A stretch of DNA of 9,058 nucleotides from assembly GCA_947462515.1 (NCBI GenBank), contig CANHPJ010000046.1, positions 1-9,058 of the forward strand. Direction: 5' to 3'. Shown here piece by piece: positions 1 through 6,506 of the stretch. The translations under genes were made by a program, and so were the position numbers. Below the pieces are notes generated by a model. That model worked only from the letters and a program-made list of their open reading frames with translations. It was not told the DNA's origin and did not search any database. The number at the start of each line of letters is the position of its first letter. Positions within the stretch are counted from its first letter, which is position 1. This DNA is from Bacteroidota bacterium (lineage in GTDB: Bacteria; Bacteroidota; Bacteroidia; JACCXN01).

Positions 1-131
1 GATTTTCCTGTTGAGGAACAATAAATATCTCCTGCTGTTGAAGCATCGTTTACATACCATTTTTTCGCCTGTATCCGGTAGGGCACCAGAAACAGTATAA
101 AACAAAAAATTATGTATTTATAGACATTCAT
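1..131 (-). CDS. Exported protein, N-terminal fragment (cut by window edge)
   Basis: Only the first 43 codons are present, reading leftward off the window. The ATG at 129-131 is preceded by a GGAGG ribosome binding site, which fixes the start. Residues 1-22 look like a Sec signal peptide: a Lys near the N-terminus, a hydrophobic stretch (IIFCFILFLV), and a likely cleavage after IQA. The mature part begins KKWYVNDASTAGDIYC. From memory, a WYVND...GD.Y start is common in large secreted Bacteroidota proteins with parallel beta-helix or DUF1565-like repeats, many of which carry a C-terminal type IX secretion sorting domain. None of that later sequence is visible, so substrate and function are unknown. 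Export is well supported; the beta-helix assignment is inference from one short motif. Confidence 0.72.
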   Translation of the reverse strand, partial: MNVYKYIIFCFILFLVPYRIQAKKWYVNDASTAGDIYCSSTGK

Positions 132-135
132 TTTG

Positions 136-140
136 CCTCC
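136..140 (-). promoter_or_regulatory. Strong Shine-Dalgarno site (GGAGG)
   Basis: On the minus strand GGAGG sits four bases (CAAA) upstream of the ATG of the exported-protein fragment. The site decides that start. It stands out because the other starts in the window (mgtE, trhO, the carboxyltransferase gene, purD, purQ) have no comparable purine-rich motif, as is usual in Bacteroidota. Confidence 0.6.
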
Positions 141-290
141 AAAGATTGGAAAAACTAAAGGACAATTTATTATAAAAAAGCACTATCGGTAAATATAGTT
201 ATTTTTTATAAAAAGTAAGTTTTGAATCTGTTTAACTAAAACAAATTAATTGATTAAGAGAACAATAAACGATTTGAACTTGATTAATAA

Positions 291-319
291 ACCAATAGAA
301 ATAAAATAATTTTATTGGT
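291..319 (-). terminator. Possible AT-rich terminator hairpin after mgtE
   Basis: The arms ACCAATA (291-297) and TATTGGT (313-319) are a perfect 7-bp inverted repeat. It can be lengthened inward by a G-U and two A-U pairs. It begins 14 bases beyond the mgtE stop codon, where a terminator would lie. The following minus-strand sequence (TTTATTAATC) is only weakly U-rich, so intrinsic termination is not certain. The hairpin may instead protect the 3' end of the transcript. Confidence 0.35.
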
Positions 320-332
320 AATTAAGGCTGGT

Positions 333-1691
333 TTATAGCAGACCATACATAACACGACCTATCATAAAATAGATAAAAAGACCTATGATGTCGTTAGATG
401 TAGTAATAAAAGGGCCGGTGGCAAGGGCAGGATCTACCTTGTATTTATTTAAAACAAGCGGCACAAAGGTACCGAATATAGCAGCAAAAATAATTACAGA
501 AACTAGCGCAATGCTAACGGTAAGGCTTAATGCAAGCGAATCATTAAAAATTAAATTATAAGACAAGAGTAATACAGAACATATTACTCCATTAAAGAGC
601 CCTACCGAGAGCTCTTTTAATAACTTAGGCAATATACCGCCTTTACTCAAAGAATTGTTGGCAAGTCCCTGCACTATCAATGCCGAAGACTGCACTCCTA
701 CGTTTCCGCCCATAGCCGCAATAAGAGGCATGAAAAAGGCCATTTCAGGATTTATCTTTATTTGTGGCTCATATAAGCCAATTACTTTTGAGCCAACTAC
801 ACCACCAAAAAGTGCTACAATAAGCCATGGTAAACGAGCCCTCGAAATAACCATTATATTGTCTGAAGATTCAATATTTTCGGATATACCCGACATTAAC
901 TGGTAATCTTTTTCGGCTTCTTCCTTCATCACGTCCATCACATCATCGATGGTAATTCGTCCTATCAATCTATTTAAGTCATCTACTACAGGCAATACAA
1001 CAAGGTCGTATTTTTGCATGATGCTCGAAACCTCCTCATCTTTTTGTTTTGCTTTTACAGCAATATAATCGGGGTTATATAAGTCTGATATTTTGGCTTT
1101 TTCGGGAGCTAACAAAAGTCTTTTTAATGACAGTAAGCCAAGTAATTTTTTATTGTCATCAATAACATAAATGGTATAGACAGACTCCACTGTTTCTGCT
1201 TGCTTGCGCATTTCACGCAGGCACTTAAACACGTCCCAATTAAGATTGACGGCAATAAGTTCTTTAGCCATTAAACCACCGGCAGTATCTTCGGGGTAAT
1301 TCAACAAGTCGACGATATCACTTGCTTGGGCGGCATCTTCAATAAAAGAAATTACCTCTGCCTTAACACTTTCGGGGAGGTCAGCAATAAGATCCGCTGC
1401 ATCATCAGACTCCAGGTTGTCAATTACTCCTTTGGCAATCTCTTCGGAAGAAAATGAAGTCAGAAATTTTTCTCTGGCATCATCTTCCATCTGCATCAGC
1501 ACTTCAGCTGCCTCTTCCTTGTCGAGTATTTGATATACAAATTGAGCCTCTTCGAGATCCAGTTTATCAAAAATATCAGCAATGTCGGCAGGGTAAAGCT
1601 CATTCAACTGGGTTTTTACAAAATCAGCATTCTTCAGATCAATTTCTTGCCTTAGCGCAGATAAATACTCTTTGGTTAATTCGAATTGCAT
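333..1691 (-). CDS. mgtE: Magnesium transporter MgtE
   Basis: Mg2+-selective channel of the inner membrane, working as a homodimer and gated by intracellular Mg2+. The 452-residue length is normal for the family and all three parts are present. Residues about 30-130 are the acidic, alpha-helical MgtE N domain. Residues about 131-255 are a CBS pair, starting NYPEDTAGGLM and ending near GRITIDDVMDVM. Residues about 285-452 are the five-helix membrane domain. Pore motifs are visible: GGNVGVQ at 328-334 and VDPALATGPF at 419-428. Asp434 in the last helix matches the pore aspartate known to bind Mg2+ in the Thermus protein. The start fits the usual N-terminus (MQFELTKEYL) and a promoter lies about 85 bases upstream. 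It appears to be transcribed alone. No truncation or missing key residue was seen. Confidence 0.96.
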   Translation of the reverse strand: MQFELTKEYLSALRQEIDLKNADFVKTQLNELYPADIADIFDKLDLEEAQFVYQILDKEEAAEVLMQMEDDAREKFLTSFSSEEIAKGVIDNLESDDAADLIADLPESVKAEVISFIEDAAQASDIVDLLNYPEDTAGGLMAKELIAVNLNWDVFKCLREMRKQAETVESVYTIYVIDDNKKLLGLLSLKRLLLAPEKAKISDLYNPDYIAVKAKQKDEEVSSIMQKYDLVVLPVVDDLNRLIGRITIDDVMDVMKEEAEKDYQLMSGISENIESSDNIMVISRARLPWLIVALFGGVVGSKVIGLYEPQIKINPEMAFFMPLIAAMGGNVGVQSSALIVQGLANNSLSKGGILPKLLKELSVGLFNGVICSVLLLSYNLIFNDSLALSLTVSIALVSVIIFAAIFGTFVPLVLNKYKVDPALATGPFITTSNDIIGLFIYFMIGRVMYGLL

Positions 1692-1775
1692 CTGATAATG
1701 TTTTCCCTTTGTTTTGAATACAGTATAATACTTGATTTTAAAGAATTAAAACAAGCCATTTTGTTTTGAGAGTCA

Positions 1776-1805
1776 CAAATTTAACCCAAATTTTCAATTA
1801 CCAAA
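1776..1805 (-). promoter_or_regulatory. Promoter of mgtE, Bacteroidota type
   Basis: On the minus strand TTTG (1802-1805) is followed after 18 bases by TAAATTTG (1776-1783). These match the -33 TTTG and -7 TAnnTTTG elements known for the primary sigma factor of Bacteroidota. Transcription should start near 1770, giving a leader of about 80 bases. It is the best promoter match in the window, since both elements are exact. Confidence 0.65.
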
Positions 1806-1922
1806 ATTACCTTTACATTAAGAAACGCGGAATGAAAAAGCAAGACACCACTTGTCTTTTCAATTTTCGAGCCAGAATGAATACGAAATAAGGAAAGGGG
1901 AAATTGTGAAATCAACAGTTTA

Positions 1923-1962
1923 TGCCTGTTAAAAGCAAAAATCTTAAATCGCCTAACAGGCA
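1923..1962. repeat. Perfect 9-bp inverted repeat upstream of mgtE
   Basis: TGCCTGTTA (1923-1931) and TAACAGGCA (1954-1962) are exact reverse complements separated by 22 bases. The site lies about 120 bases upstream of the mgtE promoter and 60 bases beyond the trhO stop. There is no adjoining T-run, so it is not a standard terminator. A second short palindrome, TGCCAGGCA, follows at about 1987-1995 and shares the AGGCA end. Confidence 0.6.
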
Positions 1963-2003
1963 ATTAATTAAAGTTATTGCAGAGTCTGCCAGGCAAAAAA
2001 TTT

Positions 2004-2032
2004 AAAAAAAGAAGATTAAAGGCCTTAATCTT
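2004..2032 (-). terminator. Intrinsic terminator of trhO, overlapping its stop codon
   Basis: On the minus strand AAGATTAA (2025-2032) pairs with TTAATCTT (2012-2019) around a GGCCT loop. One base later comes a run of seven T (2004-2010). The upstream arm includes the trhO stop codon and the codon before it, so the hairpin begins inside the gene. The stem is AT-rich but the layout (8-bp stem, 5-base loop, T7) is that of an intrinsic terminator. Confidence 0.68.
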
Positions 2033-3086
2033 TTTTAAAAACAAGACCCGACTTAATCATTTCTCCAAGGTTTGGTCTTAAGCGGCTTTTGTATACAGAA
2101 AGACAATCTTCTTTTTTACGGCCTTTTCTGATTTTACGCTGCTCTTCAATTGGCAACTGGGCTATGTGAAGGCATTCAGGAGTGCAGCATCCACTCATTT
2201 TTTCTTTGCAGGCATCACACTGAATAAATAATAAATGGCAATCGTCATTGGCGCAATTAACGTGGATATCGCATGAACTGCCACATTGGTGACATTTACT
2301 TATCACCTCATCGCTGATTCTCTCTCCCAAGCGCTCGTCAAAAACAAAATTCTTACCTCTGAACTTTGATTTTAAGCCCTGGGCATTAACCTGTCTGGCA
2401 TATTCTATGATGCCACCGTGCAGCTGGTTAACATCTTCAAATCCATTGTGTTTGAAATAAGCACTGGCTTTTTCACACCTGATGCCGCCGGTGCAGTAGA
2501 GCAATACTTTTTTATCTTTTTTATCTTTCAACAAATCAATAACCATTGGTAATTCTTCACGAAAGGTATCAGCATCGGGACAAATGGCATTTTCAAAATG
2601 GCCTATTTCACTCTCGTAATGATTTCGCATATCTACCACAATGGTATCAGGCAGATCCATAGCTTCATTAAACTCTGCGGCACTTAAGTGTTTGCCCACA
2701 TTGGTAACATCAAAGCTTCCTTCATCCAGTCCATCTGCTACAATTTTTTCCCTAACCTTAATTGCCAGTTTATAAAAAGATTTGCCATCATCTTCAACAG
2801 CAATCTTAAAAGGCATATCCTTGAATTCATTGTAGGAAAACAAGTTTTCTTTAAAGGCTTCCCAACTTGCTTCGGGCACACTCATTTGTGCATTAACACC
2901 CTCCTGAGCAAGGTATATCCTGCCCAAAATTCCCAACTCAAGCCATTCTTTAAATAATTTATCGCGTAGCTCGTTTGGATTTGATATTATCACATACCTG
3001 TAAAATGAAAGCGTGATTCTTTTAACAGTGTCTTGCTGAAGTTTTTGTTTTAATTCTTTTTTATTGATGCGGTTATGGAGAAACAT
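2025..3086 (-). CDS. trhO: tRNA uridine(34) hydroxylase TrhO (rhodanese family)
   Basis: TrhO (formerly YceA) carries out the O2-dependent hydroxylation of wobble uridine 34, giving 5-hydroxyuridine, the precursor of cmo5U/mo5U in tRNA. The 353 residues match the family length (about 350 in E. coli). An N-terminal alpha/beta domain (about 20-115) is followed by a rhodanese domain (about 130-235) with the active loop CTGGIRCEK; Cys198 is the expected catalytic cysteine. A Cys-rich C-terminal part (Cys265, 268, 272, 278, 283, 290, 293, 300, 301, 305) is typical of the bacterial family and probably binds metal or stabilises the fold. The start MFLHNRI aligns with the E. coli N-terminus as I remember it. 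The gene appears monocistronic, with its own promoter and terminator. The family assignment is firm; activity on tRNA is known from the family only. Confidence 0.95.
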   Translation of the reverse strand: MFLHNRINKKELKQKLQQDTVKRITLSFYRYVIISNPNELRDKLFKEWLELGILGRIYLAQEGVNAQMSVPEASWEAFKENLFSYNEFKDMPFKIAVEDDGKSFYKLAIKVREKIVADGLDEGSFDVTNVGKHLSAAEFNEAMDLPDTIVVDMRNHYESEIGHFENAICPDADTFREELPMVIDLLKDKKDKKVLLYCTGGIRCEKASAYFKHNGFEDVNQLHGGIIEYARQVNAQGLKSKFRGKNFVFDERLGERISDEVISKCHQCGSSCDIHVNCANDDCHLLFIQCDACKEKMSGCCTPECLHIAQLPIEEQRKIRKGRKKEDCLSVYKSRLRPNLGEMIKSGLVFKKD

Positions 3087-3107
3087 GGCTTAACTTATTG
3101 TAATAGG

Positions 3108-3138
3108 CAAAGATAATCGATAAAATAACGAAATAAAA
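3108..3138 (-). promoter_or_regulatory. Probable promoter of trhO
   Basis: TATCTTTG on the minus strand (3108-3115) is an exact TAnnTTTG -7 element. A TTTT at 3135-3138, 19 bases further upstream, is a one-mismatch -33 element. The start codon lies about 21 bases downstream of the -7 element, giving a very short leader. The -33 element falls inside the palindrome at 3133-3149. Confidence 0.5.
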
Positions 3139-3149
3139 ATGATTTTTAT
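3133..3149. repeat. 17-bp AT palindrome at the trhO promoter
   Basis: ATAAAAAT and ATTTTTAT flank a single central G, giving a perfect 8-bp dyad that covers the trhO -33 region. It could be an operator. In such AT-rich sequence it could also arise by chance. Confidence 0.4.
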
Positions 3150-3198
3150 CACAAAAAACTCTTTCCTCAAATCGCTTAAAATACCTGATAACACAATG

Positions 3199-3216
3199 CA
3201 ACAAAGTGATTTGTTG
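3199..3216. promoter_or_regulatory. Dyad CAACAAA-N4-TTTGTTG upstream of the carboxyltransferase gene
   Basis: Two perfect 7-bp arms (3199-3205 and 3210-3216) flank GTGA. The 18-bp size, short spacer and position in the divergent trhO/carboxyltransferase region suggest a binding site for a dimeric regulator. No regulator gene is adjacent, so the protein is unknown. There is no T-run, so it is not a terminator. Confidence 0.4.
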
Positions 3217-3264
3217 AAGGCAAATTGATAAAAATATTATGAAAAAACTTAATATAGGTTTTCG

Positions 3265-3295
3265 TTTTTTTATAACGGCTAGTTTATTAATTTTA
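3265..3295 (+). promoter_or_regulatory. Weak promoter candidate for the carboxyltransferase gene
   Basis: TAATTTTA at 3288-3295 differs from TAnnTTTG by one base. A T-run (3265-3268) lies 19 bases upstream in place of TTTG. The start codon is about 42 bases downstream. Neither element is exact, so this is only the best candidate in the gap. Confidence 0.25.
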
Positions 3296-3337
3296 CGTCT
3301 TGTTGTTTTATAAAAAGCCTAAAATATCTTCCACAAG

Positions 3338-4876
3338 ATGGATAAATTCAAAATATTAGATGAAAAAATTGCCGAAGCTCAGTTGGGTGGAGGACAGTCC
3401 AGAATTGATTCGCAGCATAAAAAAGGAAAACTTACTGCACGTGAGCGAATCCATTTTTTAATGGATGAAGGTTCATTCGAAGAAATAGGAATGTTTGTAA
3501 CCCACCGATCGGTAGAATTTGGCTTGGAGCGTGAAAAATATCTGGGCGACGGGGTGGTTACCGGCTACGGGACAATAAGCGGCAGACTCGTTTATGTGTT
3601 TGCTCAAGATTTTACTGTTTTTGGAGGCTCTTTATCGGAAACTCATGCCGAAAAAATTTGTAAAATAATGGATCTTGCCATGAAAAATGGGGCCCCAGTT
3701 ATTGGCCTTAACGATTCGGGTGGAGCCCGTATTCAAGAAGGAGTAGTTTCATTGGGCGGTTATGCCGATATATTTTACAGAAACACAAGAGCTTCGGGGG
3801 TTATCCCTCAAATATCGGCCATTATGGGACCATGTGCCGGAGGTGCGGTTTATTCACCTGCCCTCACAGATTTCGTTTTAATGGTCGAAAAAACCTCTTA
3901 TATGTTTGTAACCGGCCCCAATGTGGTTAAGACGGTTACTCACGAAGAAGTTTCTTCAGAAGAACTGGGTGGAGCAACTACGCATGCCACCAAATCGGGG
4001 GTCACTCACTTTGCATGTGCAAACGGCATAGAATGCATCAACTACATTAAAAAACTTCTTTCATACATACCACAAAACTGCGAAGAGCTGCCACCTTCCT
4101 TACCCTATGAAATCGGAAATGAGTCGAGGCCCAAATTAAACTCCATAATCCCTTCAAATGCCAATCAACCCTATGATATAAGAGATGTTATCAATGGAGT
4201 AATTGATGAAGAGTCATTTTTTGAAGTTCATAAGGATTTTGCCGAAAACATAGTGGTTGGCTTTGCAAGACTTGCCGGAAAAAGTTTAGGCATTATTGCC
4301 AATCAGCCGGCATTTTTAGCCGGTGTTTTAGACATTAATTCTTCTTTAAAAGCAGCACGCTTTGTTAGGTTTTGCGACAGTTTCAATATTCCGCTTCTAG
4401 TATTCGAAGACGTTCCGGGATTTTTACCGGGCACCGATCAAGAATGGAATGGGGTAATTACTCACGGTGCCAAATTACTTTATGCCTTTTGTGAGGCCAC
4501 CGTTCCAAGAATTACGGTAATAACCCGAAAAGCTTATGGTGGAGCTTACGATGTGATGAACTCAAAACATATAGGTGCAGATATGAATTACGCCTGGCCA
4601 ACAGCAGAAATTGCCGTAATGGGTGCCAAAGGAGCTGCCGAAATCATTTTCAAATCAGAAATAGCTTCCTCACCCGATCCGGAAGCCAAATTGAAAGAAA
4701 AAGAACTTGAATACCTTACCCATTTTGCAAACCCATACAGGGCGGCCGAAAGAGGATTTATTGATGAGGTAATAAAACCCGAACAAACAAGAGAGAAGTT
4801 GATAAAGGCATTTAAAATGCTTGAAAACAAAGTGGATAAGCTACCAAGAAAAAAACACGGAAACATTCCCTTATAA
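3338..4876 (+). CDS. pccB: Acyl-CoA carboxylase carboxyltransferase beta subunit (propionyl-CoA type)
   Basis: Transfers a carboxyl group between biotin on a carrier protein and an acyl-CoA, most likely propionyl-CoA/methylmalonyl-CoA; cytoplasmic and normally a hexamer core. The 512 residues form two crotonase-like halves. Oxyanion-hole glycines are seen in SGGARIQEG (127-135) and GPCAGGAVYSPA (164-175), and again in GFLPGTDQEW (361-370) and RKAYGGAYDVM (397-407). Asp405 lies in the GGAYDVM segment, where I recall the Streptomyces PccB residue that favours propionyl-CoA; this supports but does not prove the substrate. The C-terminus KKHGNIPL is typical. The protein may serve either propionyl-CoA carboxylase or a methylmalonyl-CoA decarboxylase (mmdA), which sequence alone does not separate. 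No biotin carboxylase, biotin carrier or epimerase gene is adjacent. purD follows after 60 bases with no terminator seen, so read-through is possible. Confidence 0.93.
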   Translation: MDKFKILDEKIAEAQLGGGQSRIDSQHKKGKLTARERIHFLMDEGSFEEIGMFVTHRSVEFGLEREKYLGDGVVTGYGTISGRLVYVFAQDFTVFGGSLSETHAEKICKIMDLAMKNGAPVIGLNDSGGARIQEGVVSLGGYADIFYRNTRASGVIPQISAIMGPCAGGAVYSPALTDFVLMVEKTSYMFVTGPNVVKTVTHEEVSSEELGGATTHATKSGVTHFACANGIECINYIKKLLSYIPQNCEELPPSLPYEIGNESRPKLNSIIPSNANQPYDIRDVINGVIDEESFFEVHKDFAENIVVGFARLAGKSLGIIANQPAFLAGVLDINSSLKAARFVRFCDSFNIPLLVFEDVPGFLPGTDQEWNGVITHGAKLLYAFCEATVPRITVITRKAYGGAYDVMNSKHIGADMNYAWPTAEIAVMGAKGAAEIIFKSEIASSPDPEAKLKEKELEYLTHFANPYRAAERGFIDEVIKPEQTREKLIKAFKMLENKVDKLPRKKHGNIPL

Positions 4877-4936
4877 TTTTTTGGTGTAATTAATGATGAA
4901 TAAATTTATTAAACATATAATTTAAACGCTCAAGAA

Positions 4937-6226
4937 ATGAATGTTCTTTTACTTGGTTCAGGCGGACGAGAAAATGCCTTCGCATGGAAATTATCTCAAA
5001 GCAAAAGATTAAATAAATTGTTTATAGCACCGGGTAATGCCGGGACTTCTGCCTACGGGGAAAACATAGACATAGCCGTAACCAATTTTGACGCAATAAA
5101 ACATTTTGTTGTTGAAAATGCCATAGACATGGTGGTTGTTGGGCCTGAAGACCCGCTTGTAAACGGTATTGTTGACTATTTTAGAGTTAACGAAGAGCTT
5201 AAAAACATTACTTTGATAGGTCCGTCAAAAGAAGGAGCCAGACTCGAAGGCAGCAAAGACTTTTCTAAAATCTTTATGAAGCGTCATAATATTCCTACCG
5301 CTGAGTATAAGACTTTCAATAAGGAGAGCATACAAAAAGCCTACGATTTTCTAGAAACACTCAAGCCACCTTATGTTTTAAAGGCCGATGGCCTGGCAGC
5401 AGGAAAAGGCGTGGTGATACCTCATACCATTGAAGAAGCCAGAGCTGAATTAAAGTCGATGCTTGAAGATGCCAAATTTGGTGAGGCAAGCAATAAAGTG
5501 GTTATAGAAGAGTTTTTACAAGGTATTGAATTATCGGTATTTGTGCTTACAGATGGCTCTTCCTATAAAATTTTACCTGCTGCCAAAGATTACAAGCGTA
5601 TTGGCGAAGGCGACACCGGTTTAAATACAGGTGGTATGGGAGCAGTTTCGCCGGTTTCTTTTGCCAATGAAGACTTCATTAAAAAAGTAGAGGAAAGAAT
5701 CGTTAAACCAACAATTAACGGATTGAAAAAAGACCAGATATCCTATCAGGGTTTTCTTTTTATTGGATTGATGAATGTTGCCGGAGACCCTTATGTGATT
5801 GAGTATAATGTTAGAATGGGTGATCCGGAAACAGAAACAGTATTGCCTCGCATAAAATCAGATTTATTGGAATTATTCGATGCTGTGGGTAAAGAGCAGC
5901 TTCATGGCCAAACACTCGAAATAGATCCAAGAACAACGGTAACTGTTATGCTTGTTGCAGGAGGATACCCGGGAGATTACGAAAAAGGAATACAAATAGA
6001 TGGCATTGATGATGTTAAAGAAAGTATTGTTTTTCATGCCGGCACCATATCAGGCGAAGAAGAAACAGTATTAACCAATGGTGGCAGGGTGCTGGCAATT
6101 ACCTCTTATGGAAATTCAATACAAGAGGCGGCAGAAAAATCATTTTCCAATGCCGAGAAAATAAATTACACAGGAAAATATTACAGGAAAGATATAGGGA
6201 AAGATCTTATAGCATATAAGGGATAA
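4937..6226 (+). CDS. purD: Phosphoribosylamine-glycine ligase (GAR synthetase)
   Basis: Joins glycine to 5-phosphoribosylamine using ATP, the second step of de novo IMP synthesis, in the cytoplasm. The 429 residues are the usual length of single-function PurD. The N-terminal nucleotide-fold domain starts LLLGSGGREN (4-13) with GPEDPL at 69-74. The ATP-grasp region follows, with KADGLAAGKGVVI (149-161), TGGMGAVSP (231-239) and the family signature RMGDPETE (293-300). The C-terminal domain spans about 330-429. The ATG chosen begins the glycine-rich loop in the standard position. It lies 60 bases after the carboxyltransferase gene and may be partly co-transcribed with it. It is not fused to PurM or PurN. 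It ends at a two-way terminator facing the small gene at 6261-6446. All expected motifs are intact. Confidence 0.97.
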   Translation: MNVLLLGSGGRENAFAWKLSQSKRLNKLFIAPGNAGTSAYGENIDIAVTNFDAIKHFVVENAIDMVVVGPEDPLVNGIVDYFRVNEELKNITLIGPSKEGARLEGSKDFSKIFMKRHNIPTAEYKTFNKESIQKAYDFLETLKPPYVLKADGLAAGKGVVIPHTIEEARAELKSMLEDAKFGEASNKVVIEEFLQGIELSVFVLTDGSSYKILPAAKDYKRIGEGDTGLNTGGMGAVSPVSFANEDFIKKVEERIVKPTINGLKKDQISYQGFLFIGLMNVAGDPYVIEYNVRMGDPETETVLPRIKSDLLELFDAVGKEQLHGQTLEIDPRTTVTVMLVAGGYPGDYEKGIQIDGIDDVKESIVFHAGTISGEEETVLTNGGRVLAITSYGNSIQEAAEKSFSNAEKINYTGKYYRKDIGKDLIAYKG

Positions 6227-6227
6227 T

Positions 6228-6255
6228 AAAAAAGCCCCGATAATTTCGGGGCTTT
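6228..6255. terminator. Bidirectional terminator between purD and the small membrane gene
   Basis: AAAGCCCCGA (6231-6240) and TCGGGGCTTT (6246-6255) form a perfect 10-bp GC-rich stem with a 5-base loop. On the minus strand the stem is followed by six T (6228-6233), an excellent intrinsic terminator for the small leftward gene, whose stop is five bases away. On the plus strand the tail is only CTTTAAAAATT, so it should stop purD transcripts less efficiently. Confidence 0.85.
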
Positions 6256-6260
6256 AAAAA

Positions 6261-6446
6261 TTATTTTAATGTTCCATTTTGTTCTGCCTCTCTGTTGTAG
6301 GCAAACATTTGACGAAGCCAAATAAAAAACAATACAAAGCCAACAACAATAAATAAAACATTAGGAAAATTACCTAATTTCGTTAATATTTTAAAAGTGG
6401 CTTCAAAGAATTTTTGAAGTGCAAAAAATAGCTCATTTAATCTCAT
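6261..6446 (-). CDS. Small single-helix membrane protein, possibly DUF6341-like
   Basis: A 61-residue protein with an amphipathic N-terminal part (about 1-25), one membrane helix (about 27-46, FPNVLFIVVGFVLFFIWL) and a short polar tail (RQMFAYNREAEQNGTLK). It has no known enzymatic motif and its function is unknown. It is real rather than a chance frame because it has an exact TACTTTTG -7 element 30 bases upstream, a strong terminator after its stop, and no gene opposite it. From memory, Bacteroidota often carry a small membrane protein between purD and a DUF6427 gene, sometimes misnamed uracil phosphoribosyltransferase and classed as DUF6341. The layout here fits that, but similarity to DUF6341 is only by eye. 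The gene points against both neighbours. Confidence 0.72.
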   Translation of the reverse strand: MRLNELFFALQKFFEATFKILTKLGNFPNVLFIVVGFVLFFIWLRQMFAYNREAEQNGTLK

Positions 6447-6475
6447 AACAGTAATTTTTTGTATCCTATTAAAGG

Positions 6476-6505
6476 CAAAAGTAAATAAAAAATCCTAAAA
6501 TCAAT
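6476..6505 (-). promoter_or_regulatory. Promoter of the small membrane protein gene
   Basis: TACTTTTG on the minus strand (6476-6483) is an exact TAnnTTTG element. ATTG (6502-6505) lies 18 bases upstream as a one-mismatch -33 element. The start codon at 6446 follows after about 29 bases. The -33 element lies one base from the ATG of the divergent gene at 6507, so the two transcription units share a 60-bp control region. Confidence 0.52.
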
Positions 6506-6506
6506 T

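Larger units (their letters stand above)
1692..2024. other. Non-coding gap between mgtE and trhO
   Basis: This 333-bp gap contains the trhO terminator at its right end, an inverted repeat at 1923-1962 and the mgtE promoter at 1776-1805. The transcribed mgtE leader should be roughly 80 bases. I saw no M-box-like or other recognisable riboswitch in it. The only open frame, 1781-1963 on the minus strand, overlaps the promoter and does not look like protein. Confidence 0.6.

Noticed and set aside
655..906. Open frame of 83 codons on the plus strand
   Set aside because: It lies wholly antisense to the conserved membrane domain of mgtE and has no family resemblance.
1454..1717. Open frame of 87 codons on the plus strand
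   Set aside because: Antisense to the mgtE N-terminal region; low-complexity translation and no promoter.
1781..1963. Open frame of 60 codons on the minus strand in the mgtE-trhO gap
   Set aside because: It overlaps the mgtE promoter and an inverted repeat, lacks a ribosome site and does not look like a folded or membrane protein.
2688..2957. Open frame of 89 codons on the plus strand
   Set aside because: Antisense to trhO, which is clearly the real gene.
4588..4866. Open frame of 92 codons on the minus strand
   Set aside because: Antisense to the conserved C-terminal part of the carboxyltransferase gene.
4899..4910. AATAAATTTATT palindrome before purD
   Set aside because: Made only of A and T in AT-rich sequence, with no associated promoter element; chance is the simplest explanation.
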